Positions 8,121 through 15,697 of a stretch of DNA of 25,461 nt are shown piece after piece (the stretch's first letter is position 1; each line of letters starts with the position of its first letter). The notes beneath the pieces are model-generated. The model had not been told where the DNA came from and made no database searches. It saw only the letters and a list, made by a program, of their open reading frames with translations. The DNA comes from UBA10427 sp003500135 (lineage in GTDB: Bacteria; Bacteroidota; Bacteroidia; Cytophagales; Cyclobacteriaceae). The translations under genes were made by a program, and so were the position numbers. The stretch spans positions 1-25,461 of the forward strand of contig CAWZYQ010000045.1 of the NCBI GenBank assembly GCA_963966275.1, read 5' to 3'.

Positions 8121-8935
8121 AAAAGCAATTTGAAGAACACCATATAGTAGAATACCTGTACGGCGAAATGTCTCCGGCAGATAAAAAGGATTTTGAGGAG
8201 GCCATGACCCAAAATCCGGAATTGGAAAATGAGGTAAAAGCGATACAACAGGTCCGGGAAACCATTGGTGAAATGCCGGAGAAAGAGGTGGTGCCACCGG
8301 AAATACCTTATGCCCGTTTGGCCTTTAAAGATCAAAAGGCAACCCAAGGCTGGATAAAGCCTCTCCTGGCAGTGGCAGCTTCCATAGCCTTATTGCTGGT
8401 GGCCGGTATGTATGCTGAAATACATGTGCGCATAAACGATGCAGGTTGGTATGTGGGGTTTGGCAATCCGGCACCCAATGATTATGTGGCCAAAAGTGAA
8501 GTTGAGAATATCGTTAAAGAGGCCCTTCAAAAACAGCAGGCCAGTTTTTCACAGCAACTGACACAGACACGAGACTCGGTGCAAAGGATTTACGCTGCAT
8601 TAGGGTCGTATGAAGGAGTAAACGCGGGTTCGATCAACCGTGAAATACCGGCGAAAGCGGTGAGTGAAAATGAATTGCGCCAACAAATGGCGAGTATGCA
8701 AAGCACCAATCGGGAGTTGTTGCAAAATTACCTTTCCGCAGTCAATGATCAGCAGCAGGCTTATTTGCAGGATGCCCTGACCCAGTTTTCGGACTATCTG
8801 CAGCAGCAACGCGAAGAAGATCTATTGATGATACAACGCAACCTGATCGACCTGAAGGCCTATCAGGACGCACAAAAACAGGAAACAAACCAGGTGTTGG
8901 CCGATATAATGCAAACGGTCAACCGGCAGGAATAA
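8117..8935 (+). CDS. Membrane anti-sigma factor-like protein
   Basis: The start ATG 8117 overlaps the sigma gene by 4 bp. The 272-residue protein has a cytoplasmic N-terminus of about 75 residues (HHIVEYLYGEMSPADKKDFEEAM near residue 7), typical of anti-sigma domains but without the HxxxCxxC zinc motif. One membrane segment follows at about residues 77-95 (KPLLAVAASIALLLVAGMYA). The C-terminal half outside the membrane is rich in Gln and predicted coiled coil (residues ~130-270, many QQ pairs). By position and layout it should hold the sigma factor at the membrane and release it on a signal sensed outside. The coiled coil could bind the secreted partner encoded next. Confidence 0.75.
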   Translation: MKKQFEEHHIVEYLYGEMSPADKKDFEEAMTQNPELENEVKAIQQVRETIGEMPEKEVVPPEIPYARLAFKDQKATQGWIKPLLAVAASIALLLVAGMYAEIHVRINDAGWYVGFGNPAPNDYVAKSEVENIVKEALQKQQASFSQQLTQTRDSVQRIYAALGSYEGVNAGSINREIPAKAVSENELRQQMASMQSTNRELLQNYLSAVNDQQQAYLQDALTQFSDYLQQQREEDLLMIQRNLIDLKAYQDAQKQETNQVLADIMQTVNRQE

Positions 8936-8963
8936 ATTAAGGAAAACAAAAAACAGAAATACA

Positions 8964-10211
8964 ATGAAAGCAATTGTAATGACCACAATAATCGGTCTGT
9001 TCGCAGCACCAGTATGGGCACAAATTGACGAGGGGCGCATGGAGCGCGACCTCGAAATATCCAAGAATATTCTTTCGACACTGTTAAAGGAGGAAGATGT
9101 AGGAATGATCAGCCGAAGAAGCATTAAAGCCAATTATATCGATGGATATGGCGTGATCTTCAAACTGCCCGGAAGTATCATGAGCTATGATTTTATGATC
9201 AATGCCCCCCGGGTTGGAACGGTAAGTAGCAACCGTTTCGAATTTAAAGATGGCAACAAAGTCATCATTATGGGCGATGATGAAGAATCCGAAGCGCTCA
9301 AGAAAAGGATCGAGGAAGAAATCGATCGTGATTATGATGTAGATGTCGTGATAGATGAAAAATATGAAGTAGAAATTGATGAGGAAAATGACGGCAAGGA
9401 CGTAAAAGAAACGAGGGTAACCGTACATTCCGACAGGTCACAAAAGGGAAATAAAGATTCGGAAGCCTTACAAAATGCCCTGGTCACTTTCCTGGCAGAT
9501 TATGCCGACCTGATCGGGCAGCTTAAACCCGATGATAAGATCACCGTGAAACAGGAGTCGGGGGAGGCGTCTTTTGTGTTTATTTGGAAAGATGACGAAG
9601 GAAATACCTCGGAAGAAAAAAATAATGGAGGCCTGTCTGTAACGGCTTCAAAAAAGGATATCAGTGATTTCCGATCGGGCAAAATAGACCGGAATACCTT
9701 TGAGGAGAGAGTGGAAATAGAAATGGACAAGCCAAAAGAAAAGATTGCCGAGCTCGATATTTTCGCTTCTACTTTCAGGCAGTTTTTTAGTCCGAGGTTT
9801 AGCAAAACTTACTTTACCAACCGAACCCCGGATTATGAACGCATAGAAGGGGTAGGGGTGATTTACGAGGCGCCCACCTACTCGTCTTACAAAGAAGATG
9901 AATTGTACTATCTACCGGCTTTGGGCGATGACCGTTTCAATGACGAAGAAAGGAAAGAAAAGGTGGAATCGTTGTATCCGCAATTCCAACAAGACCTGAA
10001 AGCATTCATAGTGGATTACGGGCGCACCATTCGCGGCCTTAAGGACGAAGAAAAACTGATCATGAAGATCAAAATGACCCGTTGCAATGCCTGTAACATA
10101 CCGAAGTACCTTGAAGCCAGCGTTCCCATTTCGGTATTGATGAAATACGACCAGCAAAAAATATCGAGGGATATGGCCATGAACCAGGTGAGGTTGAAAG
10201 AGATTAATTAG
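8964..10211 (+). CDS. Secreted protein of unknown function in the ECF sigma operon
   Basis: The 415-residue protein begins with a signal peptide (MKAIVMTTIIGLFAAPVWA, cleavage before QIDEG). I do not recognise a family. The mature protein is very acidic and charged, with a DE/K-rich stretch at about residues 105-165 (EESEALKKRIEEEIDRDYD, VDVVIDEKYEVEIDEEND), and looks like two related halves: GYGVIFKLPGS near residue 60 and GVGVIYEAPTY near 295. A CNAC motif (CxxC) near residue 375 may bind metal or form a disulphide. It starts 28 bp after the anti-sigma-like gene and is probably a periplasmic partner or target of the sigma switch. A decayed paralogue of its 3' end lies at 13260-13568. Confidence 0.7.
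   Translation: MKAIVMTTIIGLFAAPVWAQIDEGRMERDLEISKNILSTLLKEEDVGMISRRSIKANYIDGYGVIFKLPGSIMSYDFMINAPRVGTVSSNRFEFKDGNKVIIMGDDEESEALKKRIEEEIDRDYDVDVVIDEKYEVEIDEENDGKDVKETRVTVHSDRSQKGNKDSEALQNALVTFLADYADLIGQLKPDDKITVKQESGEASFVFIWKDDEGNTSEEKNNGGLSVTASKKDISDFRSGKIDRNTFEERVEIEMDKPKEKIAELDIFASTFRQFFSPRFSKTYFTNRTPDYERIEGVGVIYEAPTYSSYKEDELYYLPALGDDRFNDEERKEKVESLYPQFQQDLKAFIVDYGRTIRGLKDEEKLIMKIKMTRCNACNIPKYLEASVPISVLMKYDQQKISRDMAMNQVRLKEIN
9942..10053 (+). repeat. Short direct repeats GACGAAGAAA bounding a segment missing from the downstream paralogue
   Basis: GACGAAGAAA occurs at 9942-9951 and again at 10044-10053, 102 bp apart, inside the secreted-protein gene. In the decayed copy at 13260-13568 exactly one such repeat remains and the 102 bp between them is gone, which is the footprint of slippage or recombination between short direct repeats. 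The loss is a multiple of three. Confidence 0.85.
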
Positions 10212-10331
10212 TTAGATTGATTTGAAGAACACTAATCACCGGAAATTCAAGGTATTTCCCGCTCCTCAAACTCACAATCCAGACAGTACCGCAGGGATGC
10301 CAGGTTCTGACGATCGCGGTCCAACACCGAC

Positions 10332-10368
10332 GTAATTGCCTATTGGTTAGGGGCTTTCAGGCAGTTAC
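10332..10368. repeat. Intergenic inverted repeat between two convergent genes
   Basis: GTAATTGCCT and AGGCAGTTAC pair over 10 bp (one G-U) around a 17-base loop. The hairpin lies in the 247-bp gap between the secreted-protein gene and the convergent histidine kinase. It could stop transcription from either side, but no strong T run follows; it may also be a relic of a mobile element. Nothing else was recognised in this gap. Confidence 0.4.
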
Positions 10369-10458
10369 TTCGTTATTCATAATTTATTTTGATTAAAGCA
10401 AATAAATCTTTTTTCTGTAATTACAGAATAGTTATGTAGGATACAATTGTTGGATTAT

Positions 10459-12588
10459 TTAATTATTCAGTTGATTTACAGGTAGTTGTACCGTTACTTT
10501 AGTTCCGTTATTGACCTGACTTTCAATCTGGACGGTTCCATTCATGGCTTCTACATGGGTTTTGATCAAGTACAAGCCCAATCCTTTTCCTGGTTTATCT
10601 ATATTGAAGCGCTGGAAAGGGACAAAAAGTTTTGAATCCAGTTTCTTTTGGTCAAAGCCCATTCCATTATCTTTGACAATAATGCAATGCTCTTCTTCTT
10701 TAGCCCTTAACTGGATATCAATCCATGGTTTCCTGATTGGGGATTGATATTTAATGGAGTTAGAAATAATATTCGTTAAAATATTATCCAGATATGGCTT
10801 AATCGTTGTGATGCGGTCAGTATTGCTATTGATCTTCCATTTGATATGTTGGGTTTGTTTGGAGATGAGCCGTTCAATTATGTTTTTCACAAAAGGTTTG
10901 AATTCAATTTCTTCCTTCGGGATTTCTGATATCTTTTGCGCCTCGATGATTTTACCCATATCTTTAATGACTCCATCCAGGTCAGATGCCGCATTTGCGA
11001 GTTCCCCAATGATATGGATATTATCCCTGGAGGTACTTTTCTTATCAAATAAAGATGTAAGGCCCAGAATTCTTGCCACTGGTGCACGTAAATTATGAGC
11101 GGCAATATAGCTGAACTGTTCTAGCTGGAGGTATTGTTTATTTAAAGATTGGATTGATTTAGAAAGCGCTGCGGTTCGATAGGCAACTTCTGTTTCCAGT
11201 CTTTTATTGTGTTTTGCAATGATTTCCCTGCTTTCATAAAGCTCTTTATTTTGATTTTGCAGTAGTTTCGTTTGATCTCGAATCTTCTGCTGCTTAATAT
11301 GGAGTTCCTGGTTTCGGTCTGAGATAATTTTGGTTCGTTGTGCTACCGTTTCTTCCAGGACTTTATTCTGGTTTTCAACGATTTCTAGATTTCTTTGCTG
11401 GATTTGGATTTTTTCTTCCTTCAGGGCGTTGTAGCGGTTTCCTATGATTAGCGAAAAAACTATGAGCTGCCAGCAAATGCTTAACTCAACGGAGTGGGTT
11501 TCAATAAATTCGTTGAAAAAATGACCACTAACCATAAACATATAAAGAATTCCGGTTATTAGCATCGGAAGCCAGGCAACTAAAGAAGAAGTCCCCAGAC
11601 TGGATTTTTTAAAGATTAAGTAAAGGATACAATAAAGGATATAACCCAATACCAGTATACTCATTAAATAATATACGATCGCGCTGTTGGGGAAAATTTC
11701 CAAAACGAAAAGGATACATAAGAAGAATACCGGATAAGATAATTTTAGCATCCATTTATTCCATTGCCTAACCTCAAACAGGTTAATAATAAAAAGCAAA
11801 AGGCATGTAAAAAAAATCCCAACAGGCCAGTGTGAATTTCTCCAGAGTGCATCTTTGAGAAATCCATTACCATATCCTGTTCTGTAGATTACAAAAATTA
11901 AAGCGGATAGGATATATACGATATAGTAAAAGTACACCTTGTCGCGAATGGTAATCAGGAGCATTGCATTGTAGAGTAACATTGCCAGAATAATGCCAAT
12001 GGCTCCAATAGAGAGTACCATCGAGTATTGATAGGTTTGGATGAAGGTGCGGTACGTTCCAATTTTTAATGGAACCCAAAAGGGTGTACTGATATTGTCA
12101 TTTTTAATTTTTCCGTATATAGTAGTGGGGCCGGAGGCGTCGGGTAGTTGTATTAGATATCTAAGGGTTGAATTGTTCAGAGCTGTGGCTAATTCAGCAT
12201 GCCCCGTTTTTTCCAAAAGTATAAGGCCGCCTTGTTGGTGCGGTACATAGAAAATTTCAATGTGGTCTAGCCATCGGTTATTGAGCCAAAGAAACAATTT
12301 TTCATCAATGAAACTAGTGTAGGTAAATCGAAACCAAACATTTTCATATTTACCATTAAATTTAGGCACACCAGTATATGCCCTAAAGCGTTGATCGAAT
12401 TCCTTTATATTCTCCGGGGTGGCATTATTTGAACTATCCACCCAAAACTGAACCGATTGGTTGAGGTCCTTAAGCTTGTGCTTGGAAGTTAATTTCACGG
12501 CGTCGGGTTGGGTAGTAATGCCATGTCCCCAAACCAAAAAAAATCCGTGGCTCCAAATCAAAAATAATAATACTATATTACCCATCAT
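10459..12588 (-). CDS. 7TM-DISM sensor histidine kinase
   Basis: The frame opens with a TTG at 12597, but ATG 12588 is the likelier start and gives 709 residues. A signal-like segment comes first, then an extracytoplasmic 7TMR-DISMED2-type beta domain (about 35-175, with VWFRFTY and LFLWLNNRWLDHIEIFY). Seven membrane helices span about 185-385, followed by a long coiled coil (390-490). The HisKA H-box AAHNLRAPVARI contains the phospho-acceptor His 498, and the ATPase domain has N-box NILTNIISNSIKY, G1 DNGMGFD and G2 GKGLGLYL. All catalytic elements are present. It senses an unknown, possibly carbohydrate, signal at the membrane. No response regulator gene is adjacent, so it is an orphan kinase. 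The gene seems more AT-rich than the operon before it. Confidence 0.92.
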   Translation of the reverse strand: MMGNIVLLFLIWSHGFFLVWGHGITTQPDAVKLTSKHKLKDLNQSVQFWVDSSNNATPENIKEFDQRFRAYTGVPKFNGKYENVWFRFTYTSFIDEKLFLWLNNRWLDHIEIFYVPHQQGGLILLEKTGHAELATALNNSTLRYLIQLPDASGPTTIYGKIKNDNISTPFWVPLKIGTYRTFIQTYQYSMVLSIGAIGIILAMLLYNAMLLITIRDKVYFYYIVYILSALIFVIYRTGYGNGFLKDALWRNSHWPVGIFFTCLLLFIINLFEVRQWNKWMLKLSYPVFFLCILFVLEIFPNSAIVYYLMSILVLGYILYCILYLIFKKSSLGTSSLVAWLPMLITGILYMFMVSGHFFNEFIETHSVELSICWQLIVFSLIIGNRYNALKEEKIQIQQRNLEIVENQNKVLEETVAQRTKIISDRNQELHIKQQKIRDQTKLLQNQNKELYESREIIAKHNKRLETEVAYRTAALSKSIQSLNKQYLQLEQFSYIAAHNLRAPVARILGLTSLFDKKSTSRDNIHIIGELANAASDLDGVIKDMGKIIEAQKISEIPKEEIEFKPFVKNIIERLISKQTQHIKWKINSNTDRITTIKPYLDNILTNIISNSIKYQSPIRKPWIDIQLRAKEEEHCIIVKDNGMGFDQKKLDSKLFVPFQRFNIDKPGKGLGLYLIKTHVEAMNGTVQIESQVNNGTKVTVQLPVNQLNN

Positions 12589-12611
12589 TAATTTCAATCA
12601 CATCGTATAAT

Positions 12612-12619
12612 CAAAAGTA
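12612..12619 (-). promoter_or_regulatory. Candidate -7 promoter box for the histidine kinase
   Basis: Minus-strand TACTTTTG is an exact match to the Bacteroidota -7 consensus TAnnTTTG and lies 24 bp before the kinase ATG. No convincing -33 TTTG was seen at the right distance. Confidence 0.3.
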
Positions 12620-12741
12620 CGATTTCTCATTGGTATTTGGTGTGTGATGTAATATATTGTATTGTTAAGTCTAAATCAAGTTTTCTAAGACTTGTTGATA
12701 AGTGCCGGCATCGTCCGATATCCGATTGATTTTCTTTGCGC

Positions 12742-12984
12742 TTATTGCTTTCTTTTTTCGTAGGCGCTTTCATTTGCGGCTGGTAATATTTTTTCTGGTC
12801 TTGACAGATAAGCCCCAATATTTTTAATGTAATAGAGCCCCGCCATTACCTTTATGTTATGGGGGTTCTCAATGATGTCTTTTTTCATAGTACTACTGTT
12901 GGACCTAAAGCTATATTCATAGAAGTAATCTTGTAGGTCTGTCACGTATTGGTACACAGCCCTTAGCCATTCTTTCAGGTTCAT
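12742..12984 (-). CDS. Small hypothetical protein
   Basis: ATG 12984 opens an 80-residue frame, MNLKEWLRAVYQYVTDLQDY onward, ending KRKQ. It is mostly alpha-helical by eye and basic at the end, with no signal peptide and no motif I recognise. The frame stays open upstream of the ATG to about 13048 (through GSNFHEVRRVA), so it may be the tail of a longer, lost gene. It lies in a patch of remnants between the histidine kinase and the decayed paralogue. It could equally be a chance frame. Confidence 0.3.
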   Translation of the reverse strand: MNLKEWLRAVYQYVTDLQDYFYEYSFRSNSSTMKKDIIENPHNIKVMAGLYYIKNIGAYLSRPEKILPAANESAYEKRKQ

Positions 12985-13259
12985 GGCAACCCGGCGCACC
13001 TCGTGAAAGTTGCTTCCAACATTACCAGAAGGCTCTCGTTGTTATTACCCCAAGTTGTCCTTCAAGGGTTTGTCACCCGTCCATTGGGCTGTTTTGACTT
13101 TCGGCCCAGAAAAAATACGTCCTCTCATTAACTCCCCGGGTTCATTGGCGCTTGCCACGGGTGTTGCCTTTTCGCAAGGTCGTGTGACGCCTTTTGGTTT
13201 CTTTTAATGGCTACAGACACAAGCTGTTTCCGGGCGTTTTTACTACTTTGCGTTCTTTC
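12985..13259. other. Unassigned segment, probably a remnant of transferred or decayed DNA
   Basis: This stretch is flanked by a doubtful small ORF and the sharp left end of a duplicated gene tail at 13260. It seems richer in GC than the kinase gene beside it. Both strands carry frames of 40-65 codons (for example a plus-strand frame 13010-13207 from TTG ending in RVTPFGFF, and a minus-strand frame reading NEPGELMRGRIFSGPKVK), none with a motif I recognise. No terminal inverted repeats were seen. Confidence 0.4.
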
Positions 13260-13568
13260 AGCAAAACTTATTTCACTAATCGAACACCCGACTATGAACG
13301 CATAGAAGGCGTAGGGGTGATTTACTAGGCGCCCACCAACTCGTCTTACAAAGAAGATGAATTGTACTATCTGCCGGCTTTGGGCGATGACCGCTTCAAT
13401 GACGAAGAAAAACTGATCATGAAGACCAAAATGACCCGTTGCAATGCCTGTAACATACCGAAATACCTCGAAGCCAGCGTTCCCATTTCGGTATTGATGA
13501 AATACGACCAGCAAAAAATATCGAGGGATAAGGCTATGGAAGGGGTAGTGTTAAAGGAGATGGAATAG
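13260..13568 (+). pseudogene. Decayed paralogue of the 3' end of the ECF-operon secreted-protein gene
   Basis: From 13260 the sequence aligns with 9801-10211 through to the stop codon. Over the first 150 bp I count 12 differences, ten of them synonymous, one Tyr-to-Asn and one GAG-to-TAG that creates a stop at about 13326. A 102-bp in-frame piece is missing at a GACGAAGAAA repeat. The last codons have drifted (KAMEGVVLKEME against MAMNQVRLKEIN). The CNAC motif is kept. The 5' two-thirds of the gene is absent, with a sharp junction at 13259/13260. The mostly silent changes suggest the copy was a working paralogue before it decayed. A 68-codon frame from 13362 survives but has no obvious start signal. 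Confidence 0.88.
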
Positions 13569-13687
13569 TTAGGTTGATCAACATATGTTACATGAAATTG
13601 CACCTTACCTAAGGATTCCTGAGAAAGGTCTCTTTATGTTAATTAGTAGCCGTTTGAAATGACTATCTGTACTAGTTTTAATTGCCA

Positions 13688-13695
13688 TAATTTTG
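13688..13695 (+). promoter_or_regulatory. Candidate -7 promoter box for the HAD hydrolase gene
   Basis: TAATTTTG matches TAnnTTTG and lies 49 bp before ATG 13745. No -33 element was seen at the usual distance. The rest of 13569-13744 is AT-rich and holds no gene. Confidence 0.3.
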
Positions 13696-13744
13696 TAGAA
13701 ATTAAATTGATGGTTTTGAAAATTTTGATGTTTTCGCTTTTTTG

Positions 13745-14386
13745 ATGGTAATAATGCTCATTTTAGATCTCGACAATACGATATATAACACCTCAACCAT
13801 CAATCGCACAGTCTTCAGTCCTGTAATTGAGGTATTGAAAAAATACTACGGGAACAAATATAACGAGACTAAAGTCACTGAAGTTATTAGCGACTTTTGG
13901 ACTAAACCGATAGACGTAGTATTAAAAACTCATTGTCCTCCGAAAAGCGTGGAAAACACAATATTTAAATGCCTTGAAAATATCCGTTCTGACGATCTAA
14001 AAATCAACCCTTATCCCGATTATGCTTATCTTAAAGGTATTCTACAACCCAAAGTATTGGTAACCTCAGGTTATGAAAGTTTCCAAAACGCAAAAATTAT
14101 TGCATTGGGAATTGAAAAGGATTTTGTGGATGTCATTATCGATGATCCGAGAGCTTCTAACAGGCTATTTAAGTCGGGCATATTTGAAAAGATAATTGAT
14201 ACATATAATAAGATGCCAGAAGAATTTTGGATAATTGGTGATAATCCTGATTCCGAAATTCTTGCTGGTAGTAAATTAGGCATGAAAACGATTCAAAGAA
14301 AAACCAGGGAGTGCGAAGTTTCCATGCAAGCAGATTATGTTATTGAATCTTTTGTTGAGTTGGAAAGAATAATTGATAAAGAGTAG
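13745..14386 (+). CDS. HAD-superfamily hydrolase (pyrimidine 5'-nucleotidase/phosphatase type)
   Basis: ATG 13745 gives 213 residues; ATG 13754 (MLILDLDNTIYNT) is an equally good start, and a TTG at 13742 is less likely. HAD motif I is LDLDNTIY (nucleophile and acid Asp near residues 7 and 9), motif II is VLVTSGY, motif III is probably the Lys in NRLFKSGIF, and motif IV is IIGDNPDSEI. A helical cap of about 85 residues sits between motifs I and II, so this is a class C1 HAD. The DLDNTIY variant is typical of SDT1/phosphoglycolate-like phosphatases, but the substrate cannot be named. The gene is AT-rich compared with its surroundings and stands alone, which may mean it was acquired. Confidence 0.82.
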   Translation: MVIMLILDLDNTIYNTSTINRTVFSPVIEVLKKYYGNKYNETKVTEVISDFWTKPIDVVLKTHCPPKSVENTIFKCLENIRSDDLKINPYPDYAYLKGILQPKVLVTSGYESFQNAKIIALGIEKDFVDVIIDDPRASNRLFKSGIFEKIIDTYNKMPEEFWIIGDNPDSEILAGSKLGMKTIQRKTRECEVSMQADYVIESFVELERIIDKE

Positions 14387-14398
14387 AATCCTAATCTA

Positions 14399-14427
14399 CC
14401 GCAAGTTTAGCACAGCGTAACTTGTGG
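14399..14427. repeat. REP-like palindrome after the HAD gene
   Basis: CCGCAAGTT and AACTTGTGG pair over 9 bp (one G-U) around an 11-base loop. It begins 12 bp after the HAD stop codon. It could serve as a terminator, although the following sequence has only a loose T tract. It resembles short palindromes I recall from many intergenic sites in Bacteroidota genomes, but only one copy is in this window. Confidence 0.5.
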
Positions 14428-14484
14428 CTATTTATCTTTCAAGCTTACGGCTTGTGTTACTGAAATATTGAAATAACCCCACCC

Positions 14485-14514
14485 GATCAGGCGTCTCCCT
14501 AGGGTAGTCTGATC
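14485..14514. repeat. Inverted repeat with inner CCCTAGGG palindrome
   Basis: GATCAG and CTGATC form the outer arms of a 30-bp element whose centre holds the perfect palindrome CCCTAGGG. It may be part of the same composite element as the stem-loop 60 bp upstream. Its role is unknown. Confidence 0.45.
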
Positions 14515-14727
14515 ATTACATTGCCATAGCCAACCCAGAATTCCACAGTTCACTCTTTTTCCGATAATATCGCCCGCTGCGACCCAAAATGGAGGAGAAC
14601 GTCCGCTCGGAGAGGATGGGGCAAGATAGGCAAAACATATTTCCAAAAACTTCATGAGCCTCCATCTGTTTTCTTTTCATCATCAGGCACAGGGCTGATG
14701 CCCTAATCAAAGTAGGTTGCAGGAACG

Positions 14728-15168
14728 AAGATCAATACCAGGCGATTATTGTTGCCAACGGAATTTTCAAAGTATTCCAAAAAGGCGGCAGAACAGGTGA
14801 ATCGATTAAAAAGCACTATTCCGTTAGAAATAACTGTTTTTTACGTGTTTCATGTATCACCAACTTATTTTCCCTTTATTTCCGAATTGAGTGAAGACAT
14901 CATCGAAAAAGAGAGGAAGCACGCTCAAAAGGAAATGAAGCATTTTTGCAAAAAGTAATTCCCCGATCGCGAGGTGCTACAAAAAGTGATATATGCCGGA
15001 GATTGCACTACTGCCAAACTGATATACGACTATGCCATTACCAACCGGATCGACCTGATTGTGATGGGAGCTAAAGGCAAAACCGATGACGATGAAATAC
15101 TGATCGGCTCAGTGGCAGAAAAGCTGATCCAGACTGATAAAAATATTCCTGTTCTATTGGTCAGGTAG
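14728..15168 (+). pseudogene. Universal stress protein (UspA family) interrupted by an in-frame stop
   Basis: One continuous frame encodes a single-domain Usp of normal length (about 146 codons). The N-terminal strand reads RRLLLPTEFSKYSKKAAEQV (family: ILVPTDFS), and the C-terminal ATP-binding motif is IVMGAKGK...IGSVAEKLI (G-2x-G-9x-GS/T), ending PVLLVR. A TAA at 14956 splits it after KHFCKK, with FPDREVLQKVIYAGD continuing in the same frame. There is also no ATG at the expected start: ACG 14725 or an in-frame TTG at 14749 are the only options, so both the start and the middle seem damaged. Usp proteins bind nucleotides and help cells survive stress or growth arrest. The gene is convergent with the RES toxin gene, 1 bp apart. 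Confidence 0.85.
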
Positions 15169-15169
15169 T

Positions 15170-15697
15170 TTATTGGTTTACTTTTCTTAAATGCTGGATT
15201 ATCTTTTTGGTTTGTGAAGCTTTGCCATCAGGTTGGCCCTTCAGTGAGATGGCCATCCTTGGATCAAAATCGTAAATAAACGGCCTCTGTGCTATCCATC
15301 GATCATCAAAGTATTCTGGATTAATGAGCACATTCATCTCGGTAGGAGTTAAAGTGGAGGGCGCCAACATGGCTGCATAATTCGATCCCATCCATTTCAT
15401 GCTTATTTTATGGCAACTGGGGTGCATGGGCTCCTTATTCCAGTTTTTTGATAGCCGGGCCCCTTTGACATCACTGTATGAAATGATTTCCTTATCAGGA
15501 ATATCCACCACCTGTACGTATCGATTGCGTGGAAGAACTGTGGCATTGACAATCATTTCCGCTGCTGACAGTATGGTAGCTTGCGAGGCATATAAAATGG
15601 GGACTGGTTTATGATGCCATCTTCCCAGTACCCTGGTACCACCTATTCCGTCATAGCTGTCTTTGTACTGTTTTTTGGTAATGCGGTATATTTTCAT
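15170..15697 (-). CDS. RES-domain toxin (NAD+-degrading family)
   Basis: The 175-residue protein starts at ATG 15697, overlapping the antitoxin stop by 4 bp. It opens MKIYRITKKQY, then shows the RES features: Arg 26 (GRWHHK), Tyr 36 (ILYAS), Glu 47 (AAEMIV) and Ser 114 (APSTL), followed by EMNVLINPEYF and PFIYDFDPRM. RES toxins (ParT, MbcT and RES of Photorhabdus in known cases) break down NAD+, arresting growth. All residues thought to form the active site are present, so the toxin looks active. The gene lies behind its Xre/MbcA/ParS-type antitoxin in the standard order. It could act against phages or in persistence; the sequence does not tell which. Confidence 0.9.
   Translation of the reverse strand: MKIYRITKKQYKDSYDGIGGTRVLGRWHHKPVPILYASQATILSAAEMIVNATVLPRNRYVQVVDIPDKEIISYSDVKGARLSKNWNKEPMHPSCHKISMKWMGSNYAAMLAPSTLTPTEMNVLINPEYFDDRWIAQRPFIYDFDPRMAISLKGQPDGKASQTKKIIQHLRKVNQ

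Larger units (their letters stand above)
14387..14727. other. Gene-free stretch with palindromic elements
   Basis: The 341 bp between the HAD gene and the usp pseudogene hold two clear stem-loops (14399-14427 and 14485-14514), a small hairpin CAAGC-TTACG-GCTTG (14440-14454) and GGGC-TGAT-GCCC near 14693-14704. Minus-strand frames of 64-75 codons cross the region but show no recognisable motif, no ribosome-binding site and overlap the palindromes, so I do not call them genes. Confidence 0.55.

Noticed and set aside
10285..10330. GGTTCTGACGATCGCGGTCC region as a tRNA-like or RNA gene
   Set aside because: No cloverleaf can be built and there is no acceptor stem or TTC arm in the right place.
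13010..13207. Plus-strand 65-codon frame from TTG as a gene
   Set aside because: It starts with TTG without a ribosome-binding site, has no known motif, and overlaps equally long frames on the other strand.
14428..14710. Two minus-strand frames of 64 and 75 codons between the HAD and usp genes
   Set aside because: They overlap palindromes and each other, have no recognisable motif and no ribosome-binding site.
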